From: Sulfitobacter sp.
GTDB taxonomy: Bacteria > Pseudomonadota > Alphaproteobacteria > Rhodobacterales > Rhodobacteraceae
Direction of reading: 5' to 3'
DNA length: 64,000 nucleotides
Assembly: GCA_029252045.1 (NCBI GenBank)
Contig: JAQXCD010000055.1
Coordinates: 23,919-87,918 of the forward strand
In this document: positions 18,034 through 27,304 of the stretch, piece by piece
Layout of the letters: each line of letters opens with the position of its first letter
Position numbering within the stretch: the stretch's first letter is position 1
Notes under the pieces: model-generated
What the model was told of the DNA's origin: nothing
The model's database searches: none
What the model saw: only the letters and a program-made list of their open reading frames with translations
Position numbers and translations under genes: made by a program

Positions 18034-19542
18034 TTACTCCCCGCGCGGAAAGCGCTTGTTTTCTTCTAGCACGTTGAGGTCCATGTGGTTGCGCATATAG
18101 GCTTCGGAGGCCAAGCGCAGGGGTTGGTAATCCCACGGGTAATAGCCGCCCGAGCGCAGCGCCTCATAGACAACCCAGCGGCGGGCTTGGGATTTGCGCA
18201 CGTCGGCGTCAAAGGCATCCAGATCCCACCGGGCTTCTGACTTGGCCTTCAGCTGGGCCAGCGTGCCTGCGTGTGCCGGCACCTCTGCCAGATTGGTCAG
18301 CTCGTGCGGGTCTGCGTCCAGATCGAACAACTGGTCTGCGTCCAGCGCACAGCGGTTGTACTTCCATTTGCCGTAGCGCAGGCAAACCATCGGCGCATAG
18401 GACGCCTCGGCTGCGTATTCGATCGCCACAGGTTCGGTCCGCTCACCTCCCTGCCCCATCGGCACAAGGCTTTGGCCTGTTGTCCATTCCGCGACCTCTG
18501 ACATGTCCACACCAGCCAGATCACACAGCGTCGGGCAAACGTCGATATTACTGACGGGTGTGGTGTGTAGGCCCGCCTCCATCTGGGGTGCTGCAATCAT
18601 CATCGGCACACGGGCCGAGCCTTCAAGGAAGCTCATCTTGAACCACAATCCGCGCTCGCCCAGCATATCGCCATGGTCGGAGACAAAAACGATGATCGCC
18701 TCCTGCCGCGTGTCTTCCAGCGTTTGCAGGATTTCGCCGATCTTGTCGTCGAGGTAACTGATGTTGGCGAAATACGCACGGCGCGAGCGTTTGATATCAT
18801 CTTCGGTGATATCGAATTCGCGCCAGTTGTTGGCATCAAAGATGCGCTTGGAGTGGGTATCGTGGTCCTCATACTTCATCGCGGGGATTTCGGGCAGCAG
18901 GTGCGCGCAATCGGCGTAGAGGTCCCAGTATTTCTTGCGCGCGACGTAAGGGTCGTGAGGATGGGTGAAGCTGGCGGTCAGGCACCACGGGCGTTTATCA
19001 AGCCCCCGCGACAGCTCGTAAATCTTGCGCGTCGCTTCATAGGCAACGGCATCGTCGTATTCCATCTGGTTGGTGATCTCGGCCACGCCCGCACCTGTGA
19101 CGCTGCCCATGTTGTGATACCACCAGTCAATCCGCTCGCCGGGTTTGCGGTAATCGGGGGTCCAGCCAAAATCGGCGGGATAGATATCGGTGGTCAGACG
19201 CTCTTCAAAACCATGCAACTGGTCAGGGCCGACAAAGTGCATCTTGCCCGACAGGCATGTGTAATAGCCCGCGCGGCGCAGGTGGTGCGCATATGTGGGG
19301 ATGGAAGACGTGAATTCGGCGGCATTGTCATAGACGCCCGTGGCCGAGGGCAACTGGCCCGACATAAACGCCGCGCGCCCCGGCGCGCAGAGCGGTGAGG
19401 CTGTGTAGGCGTTTTGGAAACGGGTGGAGCGCGCCGCCAGTTTCTTGAGGTTGGGTGCATGCAGCCAGTCTGCGGGACCATCAGGGAACAATGTACCGTT
19501 CAGCTGGTCCACCATCAGGATTAGGATATTCGGCTGGCTCAT
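18034..19542 (-). CDS. betC: choline sulfatase
   Basis: 502 residues. Hydrolyses choline-O-sulfate to choline and sulfate, feeding the betaine pathway. Metal-binding start PNILILMVDQLNG (residues 4-16), and the sulfatase signature LCAPGRAAFMSG with formylglycine-forming Cys at residue 52 (C-x-P-G-R). A second conserved stretch FVSDHGDMLGERGLW (near 290) matches choline sulfatases closely. The C-terminal specific domain is present, so full length. Follows betI with a 4-nt overlap. Confidence 0.95.
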   Translation of the reverse strand: MSQPNILILMVDQLNGTLFPDGPADWLHAPNLKKLAARSTRFQNAYTASPLCAPGRAAFMSGQLPSATGVYDNAAEFTSSIPTYAHHLRRAGYYTCLSGKMHFVGPDQLHGFEERLTTDIYPADFGWTPDYRKPGERIDWWYHNMGSVTGAGVAEITNQMEYDDAVAYEATRKIYELSRGLDKRPWCLTASFTHPHDPYVARKKYWDLYADCAHLLPEIPAMKYEDHDTHSKRIFDANNWREFDITEDDIKRSRRAYFANISYLDDKIGEILQTLEDTRQEAIIVFVSDHGDMLGERGLWFKMSFLEGSARVPMMIAAPQMEAGLHTTPVSNIDVCPTLCDLAGVDMSEVAEWTTGQSLVPMGQGGERTEPVAIEYAAEASYAPMVCLRYGKWKYNRCALDADQLFDLDADPHELTNLAEVPAHAGTLAQLKAKSEARWDLDAFDADVRKSQARRWVVYEALRSGGYYPWDYQPLRLASEAYMRNHMDLNVLEENKRFPRGE

Positions 19543-20114
19543 TCTTGATCCTTGAGAAGATGTGAAAGGGTGTTCAGCGCGGCCGCTTTTGCCGCCTCAC
19601 CCGAGCTGGCATCCGACAAAGCCGCACGCAAGTAAAGCCCGTCAATCAGGGCCGCCATCACATCGGCATCGGCCTGCGGTGTTGCACTCAGCGGGCGCAG
19701 CGCATGGGTCAGGTTCGAGCGCAAGCGCGCTTGGTACAGCGTCAACAGGCGTTTGGTTTCCGGCTGGTTGGGCGCGGCGGCATAGAGGCTCATCCATGCA
19801 CAAACGGTTGAGGGGGCAAAGCAGGCTTCGTCAAAACTGCCGATGATGATGGCCTCTGCCCTGCCGCGCGGCGTGGTGGCGCGGACAAGGTGATAGCGCA
19901 CCTGCGCGCTGTATTCCGTCAGGATATACCGCATCGCCGCAAGGAAAATCTGGTTCTTGCCACCAAAGTAGTGATGCGCAAGCGCTGTGGACATGCCGGC
20001 CGTCTTGGCGATCTGCCCCACTGTCACGTCGAGCGATTGGGCGCGACCAATCTCGGTGATGGTCGCTTGCACCAATGAGGCACGGCGGAGGGGTTCCATC
20101 CCTAGTTTAGGCAT
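19539..20114 (-). CDS. betI: TetR-family choline-responsive repressor
   Basis: 191 residues. N-terminal TetR helix-turn-helix with IGRAQSLDVTVGQIAKTAGM and STALAHHYFGGKNQIF (residues 22-58), then the BetI-type ligand domain. In other bacteria BetI represses the bet genes until choline is present. First gene of the operon, overlapping betC by ATGA. A 6-2-6 palindrome 47 bp upstream of its start is a candidate operator, implying autoregulation. Confidence 0.94.
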   Translation of the reverse strand: MPKLGMEPLRRASLVQATITEIGRAQSLDVTVGQIAKTAGMSTALAHHYFGGKNQIFLAAMRYILTEYSAQVRYHLVRATTPRGRAEAIIIGSFDEACFAPSTVCAWMSLYAAAPNQPETKRLLTLYQARLRSNLTHALRPLSATPQADADVMAALIDGLYLRAALSDASSGEAAKAAALNTLSHLLKDQE

Positions 20115-20160
20115 CAGAATCGGGTCATATGGGTCATGTGACTAACGGTGCAGGTTTTAA

Positions 20161-20174
20161 ATTGACCCGTCAAT
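20161..20174. promoter_or_regulatory. candidate BetI operator
   Basis: ATTGAC-CC-GTCAAT is an inverted repeat with a 2-bp spacer, 47-60 bp ahead of the betI start and just outside the 3' end of the upstream EamA gene. Closer to betI, two GGGTCAT direct repeats (20122-20138 region) lie between it and the start. TetR repressors bind palindromes of this size in their own promoters, so BetI is the obvious ligand protein; this is inference. Confidence 0.5.
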
Positions 20175-20183
20175 CAATAAAAA

Positions 20184-21086
20184 TCAGCCCTTGGTAGCAG
20201 GGGCGTCCGGCGTCACGCGACGCTTCAGCATCGCCTCGCGCCAGGTGATAAACGTGACCGATCCGAGGATCACCATGCCACCCAGAACAACCCAGATGTC
20301 GATTCCTTCATCAAACCACAAAAACCCCAGCGCCGTGGCCCAGACCAGTTGCAGGAAGGTCACCGGCTGGGTGACTGTCACAGGGGCTGCGGCAAAGGCC
20401 AGTGTCATGGTATAGTGACCCGCAGTCGCAAACACAGCGACACCCGCCAGAATTGCCAACTCCTGCGCGTTGGGTGTGATCCAGTCGGCAAAGGCAAAGG
20501 GCGCAAGGCCGAGGGTCACAAACACAGACAACATCCCCACAATGATACCCGGCTTCACCTCATCCGCGAGGATCTTGGCCACCAGATAGCTACCCGCAAA
20601 CACTACCGCTGCCAACAACATCGCAAGATGGCCGTCACTGACCTCGCGAAAGCCGGGACGCAGGATGATCGCGGCCCCAAGCAGCCCCATCACCACGGCA
20701 AAGATCCGGCGTGCTGCCAACCGTTCACCCAAAAATATCGCAGCGCCGATGGTGACATAGATGGGGGCAAGGTAGTTCATCGCCGTCACTTCGGCGATGG
20801 GGATGCGGACCATGGCAAAGAACCACAAAATCACGCTCCCTGCATGGCAAAACCCGCGTACAGAGAACAACGTCCACTGGCGGCGGGTCAAATGCGCAGC
20901 ACGGATTGCCCCGATCGACGGGATCAGAAACACCATTCCCATCGCATAGCGCAAAAACGCGGCTTCACCCGGCGGCAGGCGCGGCCCCATGGATTTGACC
21001 AAGGCAGTCACCATGATGAAACAGAGGCCCGTTACGAGCATCCAGAAGATGCCCGTCAGCGGGCGGTGGGGAAGTTGCGTTGCCAT
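20184..21086 (-). CDS. EamA/DMT-family transporter
   Basis: 300 residues with two EamA repeats of five membrane segments each (first about residues 10-145, second about 160-290). Typical repeat features: FLRYAMGMVFLIP, and AVTVTQPVTFLQLVWATALG before the last helices. The ATG at 21086 is chosen over an open extension to 21179, which would overlap the preceding lysE-like gene and adds a non-membrane stretch. The ribosome site is weak, so coupling to the upstream gene is plausible. Substrate unknown. Confidence 0.85.
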   Translation of the reverse strand: MATQLPHRPLTGIFWMLVTGLCFIMVTALVKSMGPRLPPGEAAFLRYAMGMVFLIPSIGAIRAAHLTRRQWTLFSVRGFCHAGSVILWFFAMVRIPIAEVTAMNYLAPIYVTIGAAIFLGERLAARRIFAVVMGLLGAAIILRPGFREVSDGHLAMLLAAVVFAGSYLVAKILADEVKPGIIVGMLSVFVTLGLAPFAFADWITPNAQELAILAGVAVFATAGHYTMTLAFAAAPVTVTQPVTFLQLVWATALGFLWFDEGIDIWVVLGGMVILGSVTFITWREAMLKRRVTPDAPATKG

Positions 21087-21145
21087 ATGTCGAGATGACC
21101 GCAATGCGCGAGACCGCGCAAGTGCATAGTTAACAAGACAAGAGG

Positions 21146-21745
21146 TTAGCCCAGCAGCAGAGACGCTGCGACCAACCACATGGTTAACGCGATGATCCCG
21201 TCCAGCAACCGCCAGCTGAACGGCTTGGCAAAAACAGGTTGCAGCAAACGCGCGCCATAGCCCAACGCAAAGAAGAATGTGAAGCTGGCCAGTACTGCCC
21301 CTGCCCCGAATGCAAAGCGGTCTTCATACTGCGCCGAGATCGAACCGAGCAGCACAAGTGTATCCAGATAGACATGCGGGTTGAGCCAGGTCAGCGCCAT
21401 CAGGGTCAGCAACGTCCGGCGCAGGCTGGTTGGGGTATGACCCTCCGCCTGCAAGGCAGCACCTCCACGCCACGCGCTCAGCGCATTGCGCCAGCCATAA
21501 ACAATAAGGAAGGCCGCCCCGCCATAGCGCATCACGGTCTCGAACCACGGCACCGCTTGGGCCAGCGCGCCAAAGCCAGCCACCCCTGCCGCAATCAGCA
21601 GCGCATCGGAGATGGCACAGGTCAGGCACACCCAGAACACATGCTCGCGCCGCAATCCCTGCCGCAGCACAAAGGCATTTTGGGCACCGATGGCGAGGAT
21701 CAGTGATAAACTGAGTAAAAAGCCGGGGAAAAACGATGACATCAT
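21146..21745 (-). CDS. LysE/ArgO-family amino acid exporter
   Basis: 199 residues, about six membrane segments. N-terminal FLLSLSLILAIGAQNAFVLRQGL is the LysE/ArgO signature, followed by WLNPHVYLDTLVLLGS near residue 119, which is characteristic of the basic amino acid exporters rather than RhtB. Probably exports lysine or arginine. The usual divergent LysG/ArgP regulator is not next to it. The 292-bp gap ahead of it (21746-22037) shows no convincing gene. Confidence 0.88.
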   Translation of the reverse strand: MMSSFFPGFLLSLSLILAIGAQNAFVLRQGLRREHVFWVCLTCAISDALLIAAGVAGFGALAQAVPWFETVMRYGGAAFLIVYGWRNALSAWRGGAALQAEGHTPTSLRRTLLTLMALTWLNPHVYLDTLVLLGSISAQYEDRFAFGAGAVLASFTFFFALGYGARLLQPVFAKPFSWRLLDGIIALTMWLVAASLLLG

Positions 21746-22037
21746 TAGAACGCGGCTCTCCCTGTTGTGCCGTAGCGTCCAAGCGGAATAGGGTCGTCGC
21801 CGCGCAAAGTCCAGCCGCTCACATGCTGCTCACGGTAAAGCGTTTTGACTGTGTCCACAGGGAATTGGTAAAAATGAACGTGGCAAGAGCAAAGAAAAAT
21901 CGCCTTTTTTCCAACACCTTGCCGCCGCAACAGGAGAATACGGAGATATTTCGCCTACTCACGCGAAACTGAACGCCGCCCCTAGCGTATATATGATTAA
22001 GACACTATGTGCCACAGACTGATGAAGGATCAAGCAG

Positions 22038-22289
22038 ATGAACACGAAGACAAAGAAGCTGGAAGTCAGCCAAAGCGAACTGGAACTTATCGCAAGCGCG
22101 CTAGAGACCCAGACGAAGATACTGAACATGCAGGCCAGCGCTGGTGGCCACGGTGCGGTTGCGCGCCTCAATGAAGTCAAACGGCTGTTGGCATCGCTTG
22201 CGGCGCAGCGCGAAAGCGGTCGCCCGTCCCGCCCGCAGCAATCTGGCATGTGGAGCTTGCTGCGCTCGATGGGTCAGGCAATCTCATAA
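22038..22289 (+). CDS. small conserved-type hypothetical protein
   Basis: 83 residues, ATG preceded by AGGATC at suitable spacing. Predicted helical: SQSELELIASALETQTKIL (residues 11-29) and VARLNEVKRLLASLAAQRES form amphipathic helices, and the C-terminus (SGMWSLLRSMGQAIS) is weakly hydrophobic. No domain recognised. It stands alone, convergent with yebC, with a shared terminator between them. Confidence 0.6.
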   Translation: MNTKTKKLEVSQSELELIASALETQTKILNMQASAGGHGAVARLNEVKRLLASLAAQRESGRPSRPQQSGMWSLLRSMGQAIS

Positions 22290-22331
22290 GGTCGGCTAAT
22301 ACGGTCAGGGATAAACCTGATCCGCGCATGA

Positions 22332-22364
22332 AAAAGGCCGCTGCATTCCGTGCGGCGGCCTTTT
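22332..22364. terminator. bidirectional intrinsic terminator
   Basis: AAAAGGCCGC (22332-22341) pairs perfectly with GCGGCCTTTT (22355-22364) around a 13-nt loop. A-run and T-run on opposite sides let it work for both the small gene on the plus strand and yebC on the minus strand. Confidence 0.85.
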
Positions 22365-22388
22365 CAATTTCCGGTCTTGCAGACTGAA

Positions 22389-23132
22389 TTATTCCAGCGC
22401 TTCCATGACCTCGTCGGAGGCCTCGAAGTTTGCCGTGACGCGCTGCACATCTTCATCGTCTTCCAGCGCATCAATCAGCTTCATCAGCTTTTGCATGCCC
22501 TCAAGGTCCATCTCGGTGGAAATGCTTGGGCGCCAGATCAGCTTGGTCGAAGTGGATTCACCCAATGCGGCCTCAAGTGCGGTCGAGACTTCGTTCAGGT
22601 CGGTGTCCGCGCAATAGATCACATGGCCGTCTTCGGACGAATCGACATCCTCTGCGCCCGCCTCGATTGCGGCCATCATCACGGTATCTGCGTCGCCGAT
22701 CTCGGCGGGGTATGTCACTTCGCCAACGCGGTCGAACATAAAGCCGACGCTGCCTGTCTCGCCCAGATTGCCGCCGTTCTTGGTGAAGGTCGAGCGGACG
22801 ACCGACGCTGTGCGGTTGCGGTTGTCGGTCATTGTCTCGACGATCACCGCCACGCCGTTAGGGCCGTAACCCTCATAGCGGATCTCTTCGTAATCCTCTG
22901 CGTCACCTCCCACGGCCTTCTTGATCGCGCGGTCGATGTTGTCTTTGGGCATAGAGGCTTGCTTGGCCTCTTTGACTGCCAGACGCAGACGCGGGTTCTT
23001 GTCGGGGTCAGGGTCGCCCATCTTGGCCGCTACCGTAATCTCCTTGGAGAATTTCGAGAACATCTTCGAGCGCAACTTGTCCTGACGCCCCTTGCGGTGC
23101 TGGATGTTTGCCCATTTGGAATGGCCGGCCAT
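22389..23132 (-). CDS. yebC: YebC/TACO1-family translation or transcription factor
   Basis: 247 residues with the unmistakable start [18 protein letters not shown] and the ESYGPNG-like [13 protein letters not shown] motif near residue 88. Family members either bind DNA (PmpR) or help ribosomes through proline-rich stretches. Full length. Monocistronic here, ending at the bidirectional terminator. Confidence 0.97.
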   Translation of the reverse strand: MAGHSKWANIQHRKGRQDKLRSKMFSKFSKEITVAAKMGDPDPDKNPRLRLAVKEAKQASMPKDNIDRAIKKAVGGDAEDYEEIRYEGYGPNGVAVIVETMTDNRNRTASVVRSTFTKNGGNLGETGSVGFMFDRVGEVTYPAEIGDADTVMMAAIEAGAEDVDSSEDGHVIYCADTDLNEVSTALEAALGESTSTKLIWRPSISTEMDLEGMQKLMKLIDALEDDEDVQRVTANFEASDEVMEALE

Positions 23133-23315
23133 GTCGTGTCTCCGTAGGTTTGGTATATCTGTGTCAGGCGCGCTTATACGGCAGTGGCTATGGGGGCCGC
23201 AAGGCTCACCTCCTATGCTTCTTTACAAGAGGAAACGCTGCCTGTTTCGCCGCGACGTCGCCCCCATTCCCCCTTGTTCTTTTGCTGCACCTGCAACATG
23301 GTGACCGAATGACAA

Positions 23316-25073
23316 ATGACCCTATTCGCCCTTTTTGGCGCCGTGTTCGGCCTGCTCCTTTGGGGCCGCTTTCGCTATGATATTGTAGCTTTTTCCGCGC
23401 TGATGGCCGGTGTTGTTCTGGGGGTGGTCGATAGCAAAGACGCCTTCAGCGGCTTTGGCCACCCTGCCACGCTGGTGGTGGCGCTGGTGCTGGTTGTCTC
23501 TGCGGGGCTGGTCCGCTCGGGCGCCGTGCTGCTGATCACGCGCACTCTTATCGATTCCTCACGCTCGCTGGGCGCGCACATTACGCTGATGGGGGCCGTC
23601 GGCGGTATTCTGTCGGCGTTTATGAACAACGTGGCCGCCCTTGCCCTGCTGATGCCGGTGGATATCCAGACCGCACGCAAGGCGGGCCGCGCACCCGGCC
23701 TGTCGCTGATGCCGCTTTCCTTTGCGACGATCCTTGGCGGGATGGTCACACTGATCGGCACGCCCCCCAACATCATCATCGCCGCCATCCGCGAGGAATC
23801 CCTTGGCGCCCCGTTCAAGATGTTCGACTTTGCCCCCGTGGGCGGGATTGCCGCGATTGCGGGTCTGGCCTTTGTGGCCCTGATCGGCTGGCGGCTGATC
23901 CCTGCGCGCGAAGATGGCGGCATCACATCCGAGGATCTGGATGCCTATATCGCAGAGCTGGTCGTGCCCAAAGGGAGCAAACACATCGGCAAACGGTTGG
24001 CCGAGCTGGAAGAGATTGCCGACAAATCCGACGTGGTTCTGATTGGTCTGATGCGCGACGGCAAGCGCCGCTATGGCCGTGCGCGCAACGCGGAACTGCG
24101 CGCGGGCGACGCGCTGGTGCTGGAGGCAACGCCCGACGCGCTGGATGAATTCCGCTCGACGCTTGATCTGGCCGTGGCCGACAGCACCCGTGAGGAGCAG
24201 CTGCGCGCCGATGGCGAAGGTGTCGAGATTATCGAAGTTGTTGTGACGGCGGAGAGCCGCCTTGCGGGCCGCACTGCACAGGCCGTGGGCCTTGCATGGC
24301 GCCAGCGGACTGTCCTGCTGGGCATCTCGCGCCGGGGTCGCAAGATCACCTCCCAGCTGCGCAAGACCGAGCTGGAAGCGGGCGACATCCTGCTGCTCCT
24401 GATCCCGCGGGATACCGGCGCAGATGTGACCGAATGGCTGGGCGTATTGCCGCTGGCAAACCGCGGGCTGGCCGTGACGGAAAACAGCAAGGTCTGGCTG
24501 GCGATTGGCATGTTTGCCGGTGCCGTTGTGGCCGCGTCCATGGGGCTGATCTATCTGCCAATTGCGCTGGGTATTGTTGTCATCGCCTATGTGCTGGCCA
24601 AGATTGTGCCGCTTTCCGAACTCTACACACATATCGAATGGCCTGTTGTGGTCTTGCTCGGCTCGATGATCCCGCTGGGGGCCGCGCTTGAGAAATCAGG
24701 CGGTACGGAATTGATTGCAGGATCCTTGGTGAGCCTGACCCAAGGCATGCCTGCGTGGGCGGTGCTGACCGTTTTGATGGTTGTGACCATGACGCTGACG
24801 GATGTGCTCAACAATACTGCAACCACAATCGTGGCGGCCCCTGTGGGCATCCAGATGGCGCAGACGCTGGATGTGAACCCCGACCCGTTCCTGATGGCTG
24901 TGGCAATTGCCGCGTCTTCGGCCTTCCTCACCCCTATCGGGCATAAGAACAACACGCTGATCCTCGGGCCCGGCGGCTACGGCTTTGGCGACTACTGGCG
25001 CATCGGTCTGCCGCTGGAGATTATCATCGTCGCCGTATCCATACCCGCAATTCTGGTCTTCTGGCCTCTCTGA
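23316..25073 (+). CDS. SLC13-family permease with two TrkA-C (RCK-C) domains
   Basis: 585 residues. N-terminal half of a divalent anion:Na+ symporter fold (residues 1-200; GFGHPATLVVALVLVVSAGL, FMNNVAALALLMPV, LIGTPPNIIIAA), then two TrkA-C domains (about 210-285 and 300-375; each has a GKRLAEL- or GRTAQAVG-type start and a LRAGDALVLEA or LEAGDILLLLI end), then the second membrane half. TrkA-C domains usually sense ligands or nucleotides. Substrate (sulfate, dicarboxylate or other anion) is not decidable. Followed 3 nt later by the channel-like gene. Confidence 0.9.
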   Translation: MTLFALFGAVFGLLLWGRFRYDIVAFSALMAGVVLGVVDSKDAFSGFGHPATLVVALVLVVSAGLVRSGAVLLITRTLIDSSRSLGAHITLMGAVGGILSAFMNNVAALALLMPVDIQTARKAGRAPGLSLMPLSFATILGGMVTLIGTPPNIIIAAIREESLGAPFKMFDFAPVGGIAAIAGLAFVALIGWRLIPAREDGGITSEDLDAYIAELVVPKGSKHIGKRLAELEEIADKSDVVLIGLMRDGKRRYGRARNAELRAGDALVLEATPDALDEFRSTLDLAVADSTREEQLRADGEGVEIIEVVVTAESRLAGRTAQAVGLAWRQRTVLLGISRRGRKITSQLRKTELEAGDILLLLIPRDTGADVTEWLGVLPLANRGLAVTENSKVWLAIGMFAGAVVAASMGLIYLPIALGIVVIAYVLAKIVPLSELYTHIEWPVVVLLGSMIPLGAALEKSGGTELIAGSLVSLTQGMPAWAVLTVLMVVTMTLTDVLNNTATTIVAAPVGIQMAQTLDVNPDPFLMAVAIAASSAFLTPIGHKNNTLILGPGGYGFGDYWRIGLPLEIIIVAVSIPAILVFWPL

Positions 25074-25076
25074 ACG

Positions 25077-25508
25077 ATGGGCCTGTGGACACAGATCGCC
25101 CTCGGCACTGGTGTGATGAGCCTGTGTGCCGCTGTGCATATCGGACTGATGGTGCTGAGCATGCGGCCCCTGTCGCGGATGGACGCGCATTTCCGCAACC
25201 ATTTTACAATCGTGCGGGCGGGACTTCTGATCGGTACTGGGTTCGCCGTAACCGTCCTTGGTCACACGCTTCAGGTCTGGTTCTGGGCGCTATCGTTTAT
25301 GCTGATGGACAGTTTCGGCACCATTGAAGAGGCGCTGTACTTTGCGCTCGCCTCCTTCACCACGCTGGGCTACGGCGATGTGCTGCTGGGCGAACATACG
25401 CGCATCTTTGGCGCGTTTTCAGCGGTGACAGGCATGCTGACCTTCGGGGTTAGCACGGCCTTTCTGGTCGGGCTGATTGGCCGTGCGCTTCCTAAAAACC
25501 TGCACTGA
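25077..25508 (+). CDS. small two-pore-helix potassium-channel-like protein
   Basis: 143 residues. Hydrophobic segments at about 8-28, 45-70 and 112-135, with a pore helix and selectivity filter FALASFTTLGYGDVLLG (about residues 88-104); TLGYGD is the K+ filter signature. This is the Ion_trans_2 pore unit without an attached RCK domain. It begins 3 nt after the SLC13 gene, which itself carries two RCK-C-type domains, so the pair is probably co-translated. K+ selectivity is inferred from the filter. Confidence 0.85.
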   Translation: MGLWTQIALGTGVMSLCAAVHIGLMVLSMRPLSRMDAHFRNHFTIVRAGLLIGTGFAVTVLGHTLQVWFWALSFMLMDSFGTIEEALYFALASFTTLGYGDVLLGEHTRIFGAFSAVTGMLTFGVSTAFLVGLIGRALPKNLH

Positions 25509-25513
25509 TCCGG

Positions 25514-27286
25514 TTACCAGATCAGCGGGATCATCAAGCTGACAATTATCGACATCGACAGGTTCAGCGGCATGCCCACACGCATGAAGTCCGTGAACTT
25601 GTATCCACCGGGGCCATAGACCAGCGTATTGGTCTGGTATCCGATAGGTGTTGCAAAGGCGCAGGACGCGGCAATCATCACAGCCACCACCAGCGCACGG
25701 GCATCCATGCCCAGTGCATCGGCCAGCGAAATGGCGATGGGCGTCATAATGACGGCGACCGCGTTGTTGGAAACAATCTCGGTGAAGATGGTCGTCAGCA
25801 GGAACACGCAGAAGATCACCACACCGGGGGACATGGTGCTCAGCGTGGGTGATATGGCGTCAACGATCATCTGGACCGCCCCGGTGTGCTGCAAAGCAGC
25901 CCCCACGCAGAGCATCGAGAAAATCAGCGCCAGCAAGCGCCCGTCGATGAAGGTGAAGGCTTCGTCCGCGTCGATACAGCCGGTGACAAGCACAACAGCC
26001 ACCGCAATCACGGCCAGCATCAGGATAGGTGCCACGTTAAGCGCGGCCAGTGCCACAATCGCAATCAGTGCGCCTACGGCAATCGCCATATGACGGCGGC
26101 GGTAGCCACGCTGTGAGGGTGTGCTCACGTCGACCATGTCCATATCCACCGACAGGCGGTTGATGTCTTCGGCGGCCCCTTCCAGCAACAGCGTATCACC
26201 GACACGCACCACCAGATCATCCAGCTGCCGCCCGATGTTCTGGTTCCGGCGGTGCACAGCCAGCGGATAGACACCGTAGCGGCGGCGCAGACGCAGCGCG
26301 CCCAGGCTACGGCCGATCATCTTGCATCCGGGGGAAATCAGCACCTCGACAGTTGTTGTCTCAACCGCCGAGACCTGATCCACGCGCTTCAGCTCCGGTG
26401 TGGCCTGAAGGCTCAGCAGTTCGGACATCTGTGTGCGCAACACCACGCGGTCACCGGTTTGCAGCTGTACATCCTTCAGGTTGCGGCGCAGCGATGCATC
26501 GCCGCGCACAACGTCAATCAAGCGCACGCCGTCGCGTTTGAACAGCTTTACGTCCAGCACATCACGGCCAATCAGGTTGGACTCGGGCGGGATCACCGCC
26601 TCGGAAAAGAACTTCATCTTGGAGCGGTCGCTGAGCATCCCGGCCATGCTGTCACGCTCGGGCAGCAGGCGGCGCCCGATGGTGGCCATATAGATCAGAC
26701 CCCATGCACAGACGACCAGTCCGATAGGCAATATCTCGAAGATACCAAACGGCTCCATCCCTTGGGCGTGGGCCACACCGTCCACAAGAAGGTTGGTTGA
26801 CGTACCGATCAGCGTAAGCGAGCCGCCCATAATCGCAGCATAGCTGAGCGGGATCAGCAGCTTGGACGCCTTGGTGCCCAGTGTTTTGGACAGCTGCACC
26901 ACCACGGGGATCATCACCACCACAACGGGTGTGTTGTTCATGATAGCACTGGCCCCCATCACCGACAGGATCACGCCAACGACGGCAAGCTTGGGATTGG
27001 AGCGGGCGTAGCGTTCCGCCATTTGGGTCAGAACCTCCAATGCACCTGTCCGCACCAGCGCGCCCATCACGATAAACATCGCCGCAATCGTCCAAGGCGC
27101 CGAATTGGACAGTACCGCCTGCGCCTGTTCATATGGCAAAAGCCCCATAGCCAGCAGCGATGCCGCCCCTGCAAGGGCCACAACCTCGGTCGGTAGCGTT
27201 TCCCGCAGGAACAGGATAAACATCACAACCACAACCGTGAGGGACAGAACAGCCTGCGAGAATTGGGTAAGTTCGAAGAGGTGCAT
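25514..27286 (-). CDS. second SLC13-family permease with TrkA-C domains
   Basis: 590 residues, same architecture as the permease at 23316 but clearly a distant paralogue: membrane half (FILFLRETLPTEVVALAGA, IMNNTPVVVVMIPVVV, LIGTSTNLLVDG), two TrkA-C domains (about 210-290 and 300-385: NLIGRDVLDVKLFKRDG and KMIGRSLGALRLRRRYG), then the second half with SNNAVAVIMTPIAIS and TPIGYQTNTLVYGPGGYK. Convergent with the channel gene, ending 5 nt from it. Probably an anion symporter; substrate unknown. Confidence 0.9.
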   Translation of the reverse strand: MHLFELTQFSQAVLSLTVVVVMFILFLRETLPTEVVALAGAASLLAMGLLPYEQAQAVLSNSAPWTIAAMFIVMGALVRTGALEVLTQMAERYARSNPKLAVVGVILSVMGASAIMNNTPVVVVMIPVVVQLSKTLGTKASKLLIPLSYAAIMGGSLTLIGTSTNLLVDGVAHAQGMEPFGIFEILPIGLVVCAWGLIYMATIGRRLLPERDSMAGMLSDRSKMKFFSEAVIPPESNLIGRDVLDVKLFKRDGVRLIDVVRGDASLRRNLKDVQLQTGDRVVLRTQMSELLSLQATPELKRVDQVSAVETTTVEVLISPGCKMIGRSLGALRLRRRYGVYPLAVHRRNQNIGRQLDDLVVRVGDTLLLEGAAEDINRLSVDMDMVDVSTPSQRGYRRRHMAIAVGALIAIVALAALNVAPILMLAVIAVAVVLVTGCIDADEAFTFIDGRLLALIFSMLCVGAALQHTGAVQMIVDAISPTLSTMSPGVVIFCVFLLTTIFTEIVSNNAVAVIMTPIAISLADALGMDARALVVAVMIAASCAFATPIGYQTNTLVYGPGGYKFTDFMRVGMPLNLSMSIIVSLMIPLIW

Positions 27287-27304
27287 GGTATCGCCCTTAA
27301 TTGG

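Noticed and set aside
21736..22037. Possible small genes in the gap between the lysE-like gene and the 83-residue gene
   Set aside because: Frames on both strands (for example a 32-residue stretch from 21874) have no good ribosome site and no recognisable protein pattern; no LysG-type regulator is there.
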